This document shows, one piece after another, positions 9,979-18,950 of a DNA stretch of 64,000 bases. The number at the start of each line of letters is the position of its first letter. Positions within the stretch are counted from its first letter, which is position 1. Made by a program: the position numbers and the translations under genes. The notes under the pieces are model-generated. The model searched no databases and was not told where the DNA came from. It saw nothing but the letters and a program-made list of their open reading frames with translations. This DNA comes from Sphingobacterium bovistauri. GTDB taxonomy: Bacteria; Bacteroidota; Bacteroidia; Sphingobacteriales; Sphingobacteriaceae. The stretch is from the NCBI RefSeq assembly GCF_020295405.1, contig NZ_JADEYP010000009.1, positions 1 through 64,000 on the forward strand, given 5' to 3'.

Positions 9979-10123
9979 ATGAGGCTGATAATAAGATGTG
10001 ATAGTTGTTTAGAATCTGTCTGAATTAGCTATTTACAGTCAATTTACATTAGTCTGATTATGATTTAGCATAATATTTGTAAATTGTATATAACTTTTGA
10101 TAAGAAACATAAACAATTATAAT

Positions 10124-12388
10124 ATGGCTTTTGATATTGAAATGATTAAGAAAGTTTATTCACAATATGATGAGCGTATAACTGCGGCTCGTCAAGTTGT
10201 AAATAAGCCATTGACACTTTCAGAGAAAATTTTGTATGCACACCTTTGGGATGGTCGTGCGACAGAAGCTTACGAGCGCGGCAAGTCTTATGTGGATTTT
10301 GCACCGGATCGTGTAGCGATGCAGGATGCCACAGCACAAATGGCTTTATTGCAATTTATGCAAGCAGGTCGTCCAAAAGTTACAGTACCTTCAACGGTGC
10401 ATTGTGATCACTTGATTCAAGCCAAGGAGGGCGCGGAGAAAGATTTAACAAGAGCTAAGAATGAGAGTTCTGAAGTATTCAATTTTCTAAGTTCTGTTTC
10501 AAATAAATATGGTATTGGATTCTGGAAACCAGGAGCTGGTATTATTCACCAAGTCGTGTTAGAAAACTATGCTTTCCCGGGTGGTTTAATGATCGGTACG
10601 GATTCACATACAGTGAATGCTGGTGGTCTGGGGATGGTAGCTATCGGTGTTGGTGGTGCTGATGCTTGTGATGTGATGGCAGGATTACCTTGGGAACTTA
10701 AATTTCCAAAGCTTATTGGTGTGAAATTAACAGGTAGATTATCAGGTTGGGCTTCTGCCAAAGATGTTATTTTAAAAGTGGCAGGTATCTTGACGGTGAA
10801 AGGTGGTACTGGTGCTATAGTAGAATATTTTGGTGATGGGGCGGAATCTTTATCTTGTACAGGTAAAGGCACAATCTGTAATATGGGTGCGGAGATAGGC
10901 GCGACAACGTCAACTTTCGGTTACGACGAATCTATGGAGCGCTACTTGCGTGCAACTGGTCGTGAAGAGGTTGCCGATGGAGCAAATGCTATTAAACATC
11001 ATTTGACTGCTGACCCAGAAGTCTATGCTAATCCAGAAGTCTATTTTGATCAAATTATTGAGATTAATTTATCTGAGTTGGAGCCTTCGTTGAATGGTCC
11101 TTTTACACCAGATTTATATACTCCAGTTTCGCGCATGCGTGAAGAAGCTTCAAAAAATGGTTGGCCAACAAAAGTAGAGTGGGGTTTGATCGGTTCTTGT
11201 ACGAATTCATCGTATGAAGATTTGGCAAGAGCAGCTTCCATTGCAAAACAAGCTGTCGATAAAGGTTTGATAACTAAAGCGGAGTTTGGTATAAATCCAG
11301 GATCTGAGCAAGTGCGTTATACTGCTGACCGTGACGGTTTATTAAAAACTTTTGAAGACTTGAATGCGACAATTTTTACAAATGCATGTGGACCATGTAT
11401 AGGTATGTGGGATCGTGCAGGAGCGGACAAACAAGAGAAAAATACAATCGTACATTCGTTCAACCGTAATTTTGCAAAGCGTGCGGATGGAAACCCAAAT
11501 ACATATGCTTTCGTAACTTCTCCTGAAATGGTAGCAGCGATTGCGATTTCGGGTGATTTGGGATTTAATCCTGTTACAGATACATTGACCAATAAAAATG
11601 GTGAACAAATAAAATTAGATCCACCTAAAGGTGATGAATTACCTGCTCGTGGTTTTGATGTAGAAGATGCAGGTTATCAAGCACCGGCGGAAGATGGTTC
11701 TTCTATTTCAGTAGATGTATCACCTACTTCAGATAGATTACAATTGCTAGAGCCATTTGCAGCCTGGGAAGGAACGGACTTGACAGGCTTAAAGCTATTA
11801 ATCAAAACTAAAGGTAAAACAACTACAGATCATATATCAATGGCTGGCCCTTGGTTGAAATACCGTGGACACTTAGATAATATTTCAAACAACTTGTTAA
11901 TCGGTGCGGTCAACTTCTTCAATGATAAAACGGATAACGTTAAAAATCAATTGACAGGTGAATACGGCACTGTTCCTGCTACGCAGCGAGCTTATAAGGC
12001 AGCTGGTATAGGTTCGATCATTGTTGGTGATGAGAATTATGGTGAAGGTTCTTCACGTGAACATGCTGCTATGGAGCCTCGTCATTTAGGTGTACGTGCT
12101 GTATTGGTGAAATCATTTGCAAGAATCCACGAGACAAATTTGAAAAAACAAGGGATGCTTGGCTTGACATTTTTGAATAAGGATGATTACGATAAAATTC
12201 AAGAAAATGATTCTATCGATATTGTAGGGTTAACAACATTTGCACCGAATACACCATTGACGCTTGTATTGCATCATGAGAATGGTACAAAAGAAGAAAT
12301 TCTAGCGAACCATACCTATAATGCTCAACAAATAGAATGGTTTAAAGCAGGTGGCGCATTGAATATCATTCGTAAAAATCAAGCATAA
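10124..12388 (+). CDS. acn: aconitate hydratase, mitochondrial-type
   Basis: A 754-residue aconitase of the mitochondrial class, isomerising citrate and isocitrate in the TCA cycle. The cluster cysteines are Cys359 ([10 protein letters not shown]), Cys422 and Cys425 (ACGPCIGMW). Active-site segments [20 protein letters not shown] and [12 protein letters not shown] are all present. Domains 1-3 occupy about residues 1-510 and the swivelling domain 4 about 570-754. ATG at 10124 ([10 protein letters not shown]) is chosen over an in-frame non-ATG start at 10097, because it matches the family N-terminus. Having both this enzyme and AcnB is known in Bacteroidetes; the close spacing suggests an old paired arrangement rather than recent duplication, since the two proteins belong to different classes. 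A weak hairpin follows the gene. Confidence 0.96.
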   Translation: MAFDIEMIKKVYSQYDERITAARQVVNKPLTLSEKILYAHLWDGRATEAYERGKSYVDFAPDRVAMQDATAQMALLQFMQAGRPKVTVPSTVHCDHLIQAKEGAEKDLTRAKNESSEVFNFLSSVSNKYGIGFWKPGAGIIHQVVLENYAFPGGLMIGTDSHTVNAGGLGMVAIGVGGADACDVMAGLPWELKFPKLIGVKLTGRLSGWASAKDVILKVAGILTVKGGTGAIVEYFGDGAESLSCTGKGTICNMGAEIGATTSTFGYDESMERYLRATGREEVADGANAIKHHLTADPEVYANPEVYFDQIIEINLSELEPSLNGPFTPDLYTPVSRMREEASKNGWPTKVEWGLIGSCTNSSYEDLARAASIAKQAVDKGLITKAEFGINPGSEQVRYTADRDGLLKTFEDLNATIFTNACGPCIGMWDRAGADKQEKNTIVHSFNRNFAKRADGNPNTYAFVTSPEMVAAIAISGDLGFNPVTDTLTNKNGEQIKLDPPKGDELPARGFDVEDAGYQAPAEDGSSISVDVSPTSDRLQLLEPFAAWEGTDLTGLKLLIKTKGKTTTDHISMAGPWLKYRGHLDNISNNLLIGAVNFFNDKTDNVKNQLTGEYGTVPATQRAYKAAGIGSIIVGDENYGEGSSREHAAMEPRHLGVRAVLVKSFARIHETNLKKQGMLGLTFLNKDDYDKIQENDSIDIVGLTTFAPNTPLTLVLHHENGTKEEILANHTYNAQQIEWFKAGGALNIIRKNQA

Positions 12389-12409
12389 TAATTACAATAG
12401 ATTAGATTG

Positions 12410-12439
12410 AAAGCCTTACAATATTTGTTAGGCTTTTTT
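12410..12439 (+). terminator. terminator of mitochondrial-type aconitase gene
   Basis: AAAGCCTTACA pairs with TGTTAGGCTTTTTT with a single mismatch, and a T-run follows. Confidence 0.7.
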
Positions 12440-12580
12440 AGTTTTGAATAAACCAATTGAGACTTCCGATAGCATTACACTTGATGTCCATGAATGTTTC
12501 AGATAGTAATAATTGGAATATCAATTAAGCTGCTTTTCAGGATTAAAATAAGTGTCTTATACTAAGGTGTTAAGGCTGTG

Positions 12581-12614
12581 AAAAAAAGCCCAATCGTAAA
12601 ATTGGGCTTTTAAA
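12581..12614 (-). terminator. terminator of tRNA-Arg
   Basis: AAAAGCCCAAT and its complement form a hairpin 13 bases past the 3' end of tRNA-Arg. On the minus strand it is followed by seven T residues. Confidence 0.75.
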
Positions 12615-12626
12615 AATGTTATAGCG

Positions 12627-12698
12627 TGCTCGCGGAGGGAGTCGAACCCACATCGGCAGAACCGGAATCTGATATTCTATCCATTGAACTACGCAAGC
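12627..12698 (-). tRNA. tRNA-Arg (anticodon CCG)
   Basis: On the minus strand the 72-base sequence starts GCTTGCGTAGTTCAATGGAT and ends CTCCGCGAGCA. The acceptor stem GCTTGCG/CGCGAGC pairs with one G-U. The D arm has TAGTTCAATGGATAG, the T arm GTGGGTTCGACTCCC, and the anticodon loop TTCCGGT places CCG in the anticodon, reading CGG codons. No CCA is encoded. Confidence 0.95.
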
Positions 12699-12747
12699 GT
12701 CTCGCAAAAATATAACTTTTAAGCGAAAGTCAAACTAGTTTTTGAGA

Positions 12748-13347
12748 TTAATGACCATGATCTTCATCCACGAAGTGAACTTCGAATTTTAAGTCTAAAT
12801 CATTGTCGCCTGTGAACTTCGTATATTCTGTATTATTCCAGTCTTCGGCTGTGATATTTTTCTTCACATTTGGTCTCAAGTGACGCATTACATAGTTTAA
12901 TACTACAGATGCTTCTTGCTTCACTGTAATATAAGCTGTGATGCCTACATTAGTCTCATCGGCGTATACAAAGTCTAATTCCGTGTTTTCCGCTCCCAAT
13001 AAGAAAGCTTGGTGATTTTCTGGACGGTTTAAGAACGTTTGCTCTGAGGCTCTACCTGCAAAGTCTGTTGTCTTTAATTCCAATTTGTATGTATGTCCTA
13101 CATGCAAGTGCAGATGCGTGCCAACTGGAGGTAAGTAAGTAGGAGCTTCGAATTTGATACTATGTGCTTCTTCACCTTGCATAGGCGTATAGGTTGCTTT
13201 CCCATCTTTTGTTTCTTTTACGACAGGGGTAAATATCAATGTAGCTGAATTTAACTGTTCTTGATCTAACTCTTGTGTTGGATCATCTTTTGTACATGAC
13301 GAGAAAGTGAAAATGCTAATTAAAGCTAATAAAATGTAGTTTTTCAT
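12748..13347 (-). CDS. metal-uptake-associated lipoprotein, partner of TonB receptor
   Basis: A 199-residue lipoprotein with a signal peptide and lipobox FSSC (lipidated Cys at 18). The mature region contains a histidine-dense patch (THLHLHVGH, about residues 80-88) and ends in HFVDEDHGH, both suggestive of metal binding. It lies 15 bp downstream of the TonB receptor on the same strand, so the two are co-transcribed. No enzyme family is recognised. The context (receptor of ZnuD-like appearance, His-rich partner, operator-like repeats upstream) suggests a role in metal acquisition at the outer membrane. That is inference; the pair could also serve another ligand. Confidence 0.7.
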   Translation of the reverse strand: MKNYILLALISIFTFSSCTKDDPTQELDQEQLNSATLIFTPVVKETKDGKATYTPMQGEEAHSIKFEAPTYLPPVGTHLHLHVGHTYKLELKTTDFAGRASEQTFLNRPENHQAFLLGAENTELDFVYADETNVGITAYITVKQEASVVLNYVMRHLRPNVKKNITAEDWNNTEYTKFTGDNDLDLKFEVHFVDEDHGH

Positions 13348-13362
13348 AATTTTCTGTTTGTG

Positions 13363-15660
13363 CTAAAATGTGTAATTTATTTTGATTGCTGTATTTCTTC
13401 CTATACTGTGTGTGTAATATCTAAAACGATCTAAGTAATCCTTGTAAGCTGTATTAAACATGTTTTCTATACTCAGTAATAAACTTATCGTTCTTGATTG
13501 TTGTGTTTTCCATGTAGTATTCGCGATAATATCAAAGGTGTGATAACCTGCTGGTGGTGCTGCAAAATCTGAATTTGCTTCGTAGCGAGATTGCTTAGCT
13601 TGGTACTGGTGTTTTAATTTGATATATGAACTATTGTTGTCCCGAAGTAAAAAGTTGTAGGCAATAGCCTGTTGTACGCGATCTGCAGGTATATAGGGCA
13701 GGTAGCTGTTTTTCGTTGTGTTTTTGGCACGTACCGATGAAAATGATAGTAGATAATCCCAATTTTGAGTCAACTGAACTTCAGCCTGTAGGTCTAGACC
13801 ATAAAATACAGCATCATCTTGCTGGTATTGAAAGATCGGGAAGGTGCCGCGTATGGTCTGTTTTACAGCGTCTGGATTGGGTTGGCTGTATATGTAGTTG
13901 TCTATTACTTGTCCAAAAAGATCAGCATTCAGATTTAACCATTGGTTTTTGTAGGTGATTGTATTTACCCATTTCAAACCTTGCTCACTTTGTAAGTTAA
14001 TGTTTCCAATCTCGTAAGTTCCCGTGCCATGGTGGATGCCGTCGCTATACAATTCGCTAGCTGATGGCGCACGCCATGCTAAAGCAAGATTGCTTTTCCA
14101 TGTAAGTGCCTGAAATAGGGAAAGTGTATTCCCAATTACGCCTGAGAAATTACTAAAATCTCTGCGATCCTTTAATAAGTATTGCGGAGTAGAACCATCC
14201 GAATTTAGTTGATCATGTGCAAAACGGTAACCTGCCGCATCAAAATATTTGTAGTCGTAACGAGCTCCAATTTCTGCATAATGACGACCGTAATTGATTT
14301 TATGGCTTGCAAATAGGGCTACGTTATGGTTGTCAAAATTCGGAATTATAGGCGTAGTGCCTGTTCCAGATGTATTATTGTTGATTTGCAAAGATCCGAA
14401 AACGCCTATTTTCGTATTTCGATTTTTATATACCGCTTCGAGCTGTTGTGTCGTCAATACGATGTCTGCCATTGGTGTATTGTCAGATTGTACACGACGT
14501 AAATCATATTCACGACGGTGATTTTTTTGAATACTATAATACGTTTCTAACTTTTGGTTATTATCGATTTGATAGCTATAGCCTAATTTCGCTAACTGAT
14601 GATTTACTGTTTGTTTAGGTGCAGTGATCGCATAGGAGAAATCGTAATTTTCGAAAGGACGACCGTACGCGATACGAGCAAATATATCTTCTTTTGTGCC
14701 TATGTGTGCACCCTGAAAAATACCCAATTCAGTACCGAAGTGACTTGTATATAAGTCTATCTTGTGATTGTTTTTTTTGTATTGCAAGAGTATGTTTCCA
14801 TTCAATTCTGTTTTACCTGTGTTTCCGATATAATAATCAGAGGTTTTCAGATTGCCAGCTTTGATACCTGTGATCCCAGCTCTGTAAGAGAAGTTGTTTT
14901 TATTGCCCTCCAATTGTGTGTTGATGAATCCACCACGTCCATTGCTGTTGGCTCCTATATTGACACTACCTGCTACTAACTTATTTTGTACAATGTCTTG
15001 AGGCTCCATTTTCACTAAACCGCCAAGAGCATCAGCACCGTATCGGATCGCTTCCGCATTTTTTAGAATAGAAATTTTTTGATATGCAAAAGGATCAATT
15101 TCTGGGGCATGATCTAATCCCCATTGTTGGCTTTCGTGGCGAGTGCCATTATTTAATAAAATAATTCGATTGCCAAATAGGCCGTTGATCATTGGTTTTG
15201 CTATAGTTGCCCCTGTTTTTAAAGTGCTTACACCTGCTATGTCAGCTAATACTTCAGCTAGATTTTTACCTTGACTCTCTTTACGTTGTTCGATTTTTAA
15301 GGTGTTGGCAGTATTCGTAGTACCAACTTTTTGTATTGATATTTCATCCAAATTGATGGATTTGGGTGTCAATTCAATACTAAAAATAGTATCCTTAGAT
15401 AGATCGATGCTTATTTTTTTAGAAGCATAAGCGATATGAGAAATGTCTAAATTTAAATTACCTAGTGGTAAGTCTTGTAAATGAAACTCACCTTGATGAT
15501 TGGTTAATACCGTAATTTGATTGCCTACTTTAAGAAAAGCATGAACAACAATTTCTTTCGTCTCTTTATTTATTACCTTACCAGAAATGTCTATTTTTTG
15601 TTGCCCAAAGGATAAAAAGCTAATAAATAAATTGATAAAAATAAGTGTAATTCGCGTCAT
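13363..15660 (-). CDS. TonB-dependent outer-membrane receptor, ZnuD-like
   Basis: A 765-residue receptor with a signal peptide (ITLIFINLFISFLSFGQ), an N-terminal carboxypeptidase-regulatory-like beta-sandwich (about 22-105), a plug domain (about 125-225) and a 22-stranded barrel ending in aromatic KINYTF. The plug carries NGTRHESQQWGLDHAPEID, with several potential metal ligands, resembling zinc receptors such as ZnuD; the zinc assignment is inference. ATG at 15660 is preferred over an upstream TTG at 15678, which falls inside a repeated operator-like sequence. The receptor and the His-rich lipoprotein downstream form one operon. Two perfect 19-bp repeats upstream suggest repression by a Fur-family or similar regulator. 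Confidence 0.9.
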   Translation of the reverse strand: MTRITLIFINLFISFLSFGQQKIDISGKVINKETKEIVVHAFLKVGNQITVLTNHQGEFHLQDLPLGNLNLDISHIAYASKKISIDLSKDTIFSIELTPKSINLDEISIQKVGTTNTANTLKIEQRKESQGKNLAEVLADIAGVSTLKTGATIAKPMINGLFGNRIILLNNGTRHESQQWGLDHAPEIDPFAYQKISILKNAEAIRYGADALGGLVKMEPQDIVQNKLVAGSVNIGANSNGRGGFINTQLEGNKNNFSYRAGITGIKAGNLKTSDYYIGNTGKTELNGNILLQYKKNNHKIDLYTSHFGTELGIFQGAHIGTKEDIFARIAYGRPFENYDFSYAITAPKQTVNHQLAKLGYSYQIDNNQKLETYYSIQKNHRREYDLRRVQSDNTPMADIVLTTQQLEAVYKNRNTKIGVFGSLQINNNTSGTGTTPIIPNFDNHNVALFASHKINYGRHYAEIGARYDYKYFDAAGYRFAHDQLNSDGSTPQYLLKDRRDFSNFSGVIGNTLSLFQALTWKSNLALAWRAPSASELYSDGIHHGTGTYEIGNINLQSEQGLKWVNTITYKNQWLNLNADLFGQVIDNYIYSQPNPDAVKQTIRGTFPIFQYQQDDAVFYGLDLQAEVQLTQNWDYLLSFSSVRAKNTTKNSYLPYIPADRVQQAIAYNFLLRDNNSSYIKLKHQYQAKQSRYEANSDFAAPPAGYHTFDIIANTTWKTQQSRTISLLLSIENMFNTAYKDYLDRFRYYTHSIGRNTAIKINYTF

Positions 15661-15672
15661 GTAAACTTTTAG

Positions 15673-15739
15673 TTGCAATAATGCTACAAAATTAACACAA
15701 ATGCATCAATGTTGCAAATTAAATGCATCAATGTTGCAA
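15673..15739. promoter_or_regulatory. repeated operator-like sites upstream of the TonB receptor
   Basis: AAATGCATCAATGTTGCAA occurs twice without mismatch, at 15699-15717 and 15721-15739, exactly 22 bp apart (two helical turns). A diverged third copy (TTGCAATAATGCTACAA, 15673-15689) lies next to the receptor start. The core TGCA-N7-TGCA is nearly palindromic. The placement between the receptor and a divergently transcribed gene suggests a repressor-binding array. Confidence 0.6.
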
Positions 15740-15829
15740 GATTTTTTTTAAAACTTATTTTAAGCATATTTGTCTTATAGTCTGTTAAGTAGATGAGTTA
15801 ACTCACTTTACTGTTTTTGACCTTATTGT

Positions 15830-16879
15830 ATGAGATTTTCTATTTTTTACCTATTAATTGTTGCTTTATTTGCATCGTGTGGGATTCAACATAATGCACC
15901 AAGTGTATTAAATCCTAACCGTCAAATCCCTCCACGGACTACAATTGCTTTTGTGGATCAATTCGGAGCATTTTATCCGAACGATTGGCGTTCCGTGTAT
16001 GGAATTCCACCCCGCAATGGGAAAAAGAATGCGTATTCGCTAAGTAAATTGGCCGAGGAGAAATCATTGACTAATGATTTGGTGAAATTTGAACAAGAGT
16101 ATCTACGTCTACTGAAAAAGCATTTGTCTAATAAGAAGCGTGTTTTTGTATTAATCCATGGTTTCAATGCGAAAGCAAAAGAGGTGACGAAGAACTATGA
16201 ACTTATTCAAAGTAAGTTGAATTTGACAACTTCAGATGAAGTGATTCAGTTTTATTGGGATGGACTTTACACTAAAAATCCACTATCCAGTTTAAAAACT
16301 TGGTTTACAGCATCCGACTATTCGCAGTACGCAGGAAAGTTTGCTTTACGGAAGATTTTGAACAATATTTCAAATAAGGAAGTTTATTTAATATCACATA
16401 GTCGAGGTGCATCAGTCATATTATCCGCATTGAGTTCTGCACCAATTGACAGTGTGAAGATGACTGATATTGTAGAGCACCATAATATTGATACGATGAG
16501 TCTGCAGCATGATTTAATTCGAAATCAACGCAATAAAATATATGCTATTGCTTTGGCTCCGGCCATTGGAAAATCTGATTTTGAAATCAATCATGAAGAT
16601 TCAATTTATAATGTATCTTTTACGCCACAGTTGATGGCCTTTCATATTTCGACCAACAAAGATGATTTGATGCTAAAAAAGGTCGTTGGTTGGTTGTCGA
16701 ATAAATTGAATTCCACTGATTTGGGTTATAAAAGTGATTCATTTGATAAGCTGGCGTCGTCTTATAAGTTTTTGAAGCGATCAGATTTTTCAGGGATGCG
16801 TTCTCATGATTTTACGCGATATATTAATAATCCGAACTTCAATTCAATTTTAAAAACCTATAAGATTAATAAAAAGTAG
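15830..16879 (+). CDS. lipoprotein with DUF900-type alpha/beta hydrolase fold
   Basis: A 349-residue lipoprotein: signal peptide with lipobox ending in ASCG (Cys at 17), then an alpha/beta hydrolase domain. The strand-turn motif FVLIHGFNAKAKE (about 105-117) supplies the oxyanion-hole region, and LISHSRGASVI (about 187-197) holds the nucleophile elbow, with Ser in S-H-S-R-G. Proteins of this group (DUF900, also called alpha/beta hydrolase of unknown function) are probable esterases or lipases with no defined substrate. The gene is divergent from the TonB receptor and convergent with the UbiB-like gene; a shared hairpin lies between the stop codons. Confidence 0.8.
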   Translation: MRFSIFYLLIVALFASCGIQHNAPSVLNPNRQIPPRTTIAFVDQFGAFYPNDWRSVYGIPPRNGKKNAYSLSKLAEEKSLTNDLVKFEQEYLRLLKKHLSNKKRVFVLIHGFNAKAKEVTKNYELIQSKLNLTTSDEVIQFYWDGLYTKNPLSSLKTWFTASDYSQYAGKFALRKILNNISNKEVYLISHSRGASVILSALSSAPIDSVKMTDIVEHHNIDTMSLQHDLIRNQRNKIYAIALAPAIGKSDFEINHEDSIYNVSFTPQLMAFHISTNKDDLMLKKVVGWLSNKLNSTDLGYKSDSFDKLASSYKFLKRSDFSGMRSHDFTRYINNPNFNSILKTYKINKK

Positions 16880-16880
16880 C

Positions 16881-16911
16881 ATACAAGTTGAATTAATCAT
16901 TCAACTTGTAT
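16881..16911. terminator. bidirectional terminator between hydrolase and UbiB-like genes
   Basis: ATACAAGTTGAA pairs perfectly with TTCAACTTGTAT and is followed by TTCTTTATT on the plus strand. The stem overlaps the last codons and stop of the minus-strand UbiB-like gene. Confidence 0.7.
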
Positions 16912-18551
16912 TTCTTTATTAGCATAACAATAAATACTAGAATGGACATAAGGAATAGTATCCATGAGATTAAAGATATTCCGAGGTAAGCTGTTTGTTC
17001 TATATTTGCTAATAAGCAGGCTCCGATGAATAGTACAGCGGCAATCAGTAACATTCTGTTTAGGGAATTGTTACGTAATTCTTGACCTCTATATCGTTCA
17101 AATTCTCTGTGATTGACCGAAACCTTGAATTCCCCATTATTCAATTTGTCTACGATAGATGTTAAAGATTGTGGGGCAGAATGCAATAGTCTTTTCATTT
17201 CCCACAGCGTACCTATGTTTTCTTTCAGTATTTTATCTAAAGATATACGTTGAGTAGCGATTTTACTAATATAGGGTTTTACTTTGTCAACAATATTGAG
17301 AGAGGGAGAGAGTTCGCGACCTATTCCTTCCATTAGTACGATACCTTTTACAAGCAGGTAAATGTGCTCCGGCATAATGATATTGTTATCATTTAGTAAG
17401 TGAGAAAACTTACTAAATAATGCTTTGATATCTAATTCTTCAAGCGAATGGGTATTAATAATATCAAGCAACTCTTGAAAAGCACGTACCAGTAATTTAT
17501 CATCTTTGATGTCAACATGTAGTGCCATCTTTTTTAGAGTATTAACCAATCGGGGAGCATCCTTATAGATAAAGTAAACTACAAAATCCTCTAGTAATTC
17601 TTTATCATGTGGGGACATCTTAGCTACAGCACCTAGGTCTATGAATGCTATTTTTCCGGTAGGGGTGACGAATATATTACCAGGGTGAGGATCTGCATGA
17701 AAAAATCCATGCTCTAACAGTTGTGTAAGATATAGTTCAAAGCATTTGTCTAATATTTTTTCAGGATCTAAGCCTAGAGATTGAATAGCTGTTTTGTCAT
17801 TAATCTTGACTCCATTAATAAATGAAATGCATAAAATATTGTCGTTGCTCAATTTCGGATAAACCTGCATGGTTTGAATTTCCTTATGATCTCTAAAATT
17901 GCGAGCAAAGAGTTGTATGTTTTTTAGCTCATTGTTGAATGATAACTCCTCTTGCAAGTTTTTAGCAAAAGCATCAAACACATGTGTCAGATTAATTTCT
18001 TTTACGACAGAATAATAATTGGTTAATAGTTCAATAATATCCTTCATCAACAACAAGTCAGCGCTGACCATTTCTTTAATTCCAGATCGCTTTACTTTTA
18101 GTATAACATCTTCACCAGATTGCAATTTTGCTTTATAAGTTTGTGCGATTGAAGCAGAAGCGATAGCTGTATTGTCTATTTCGGAAAAATAATCAGCAAC
18201 TACGATCTCTAGCTCTTTTTCAAGATGAGGTATCAAATCAATTTCTCCAGGCATAACATTATCCTGCAATTTTTTGAATTCCTTAATTAACGTTGTTGGA
18301 AACAAATCTTCGCGTGTTGATAGGGTTTGCCCAAACTTAACATACGTAGGACCTAGTTCCTCAATGGCACGACGTATTCTCTCGTAAAAGGCTGTATCCT
18401 GAGCTATCTTTGAATCATCAGCATTATTGTTGTTGGAATTTGAATTGTCTAATTTGGACTTGAAATCTTCGAAACCATATTTGGTCAAAATCTGCATGAG
18501 TTTCGCGGCTCTTTTTAATTTTGACTTTTGTCTATCTAATATACCTTCCAT
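16893..18551 (-). CDS. ABC1/UbiB family atypical protein kinase-like protein
   Basis: A 552-residue protein of the ABC1/AarF/UbiB family, which in other bacteria supports quinone biosynthesis. Family motifs are visible: the N-terminal KxGQ motif (VKFGQTLSTR, about residue 71), the A-rich nucleotide loop (AIASASIAQTY), the VLKVKR lysine, the catalytic HADPHPGN (about 285-292) and metal-binding IDLGAV. Two hydrophobic segments at the C-terminus (about 492-545) would anchor it in the inner membrane. Length and order are typical. The organism should use menaquinone, so a direct role in ubiquinone synthesis is unlikely; its substrate is unknown. Confidence 0.9.
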   Translation of the reverse strand: MEGILDRQKSKLKRAAKLMQILTKYGFEDFKSKLDNSNSNNNNADDSKIAQDTAFYERIRRAIEELGPTYVKFGQTLSTREDLFPTTLIKEFKKLQDNVMPGEIDLIPHLEKELEIVVADYFSEIDNTAIASASIAQTYKAKLQSGEDVILKVKRSGIKEMVSADLLLMKDIIELLTNYYSVVKEINLTHVFDAFAKNLQEELSFNNELKNIQLFARNFRDHKEIQTMQVYPKLSNDNILCISFINGVKINDKTAIQSLGLDPEKILDKCFELYLTQLLEHGFFHADPHPGNIFVTPTGKIAFIDLGAVAKMSPHDKELLEDFVVYFIYKDAPRLVNTLKKMALHVDIKDDKLLVRAFQELLDIINTHSLEELDIKALFSKFSHLLNDNNIIMPEHIYLLVKGIVLMEGIGRELSPSLNIVDKVKPYISKIATQRISLDKILKENIGTLWEMKRLLHSAPQSLTSIVDKLNNGEFKVSVNHREFERYRGQELRNNSLNRMLLIAAVLFIGACLLANIEQTAYLGISLISWILFLMSILVFIVMLIKKYKLND

Positions 18552-18950
18552 TGTCGATACTAATGATTTATACTAAAATACACTATTTAGTGTTAGTATT
18601 ATGTCAATAAATCTTATGATGGAAGTTTAGATGTCTTCTAATTCAGCTCATGAGGTAATTGTTAACTATTTTATCCTTCATTTTCTTATACCAATGATTA
18701 TCAGTGTCTCTTGGTATATTCTATCAAAATTGTCCACTTAATGTCCACTGTATAGACGGTAATAACAGGTATTAGGAGTTTATCTTTGCGTCTGTATTGT
18801 ATTTACCTGTGAAAAATTTGATTCAATAAGATTTTCAAAGTGTGATTTATTTGAAGTTTTGCGTGATGAAAAAATTGAATGATTATATAATGATAGGAAT
18901 AATACGGCCTTTGACTAAGCTATAAAATTTATTGTAACTCAGTAATAGAA
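18552..18950. other. intergenic region upstream of the fimbrillin-like locus
   Basis: This 399-bp gap between divergent genes holds no gene. It contains a TATCTTTG -7 box on the plus strand at 18781-18788, which would give the first surface lipoprotein a leader of about 160 bases, and a short direct repeat TGTCCACT at 18731-18738 and 18742-18749, one helical turn apart, upstream of that box. An imperfect inverted repeat (ATACTAA...TTAGTAT, about 18571-18600) lies near the UbiB-like start. Confidence 0.4.
18781..18788 (+). promoter_or_regulatory. -7 box upstream of the fimbrillin-like operon
   Basis: TATCTTTG is a full match to TAnnTTTG, with a direct repeat TGTCCACT-N3-TGTCCACT 32-50 bases upstream that could be a regulator site. 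It is 160 bp from the first gene of the locus. Confidence 0.45.
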
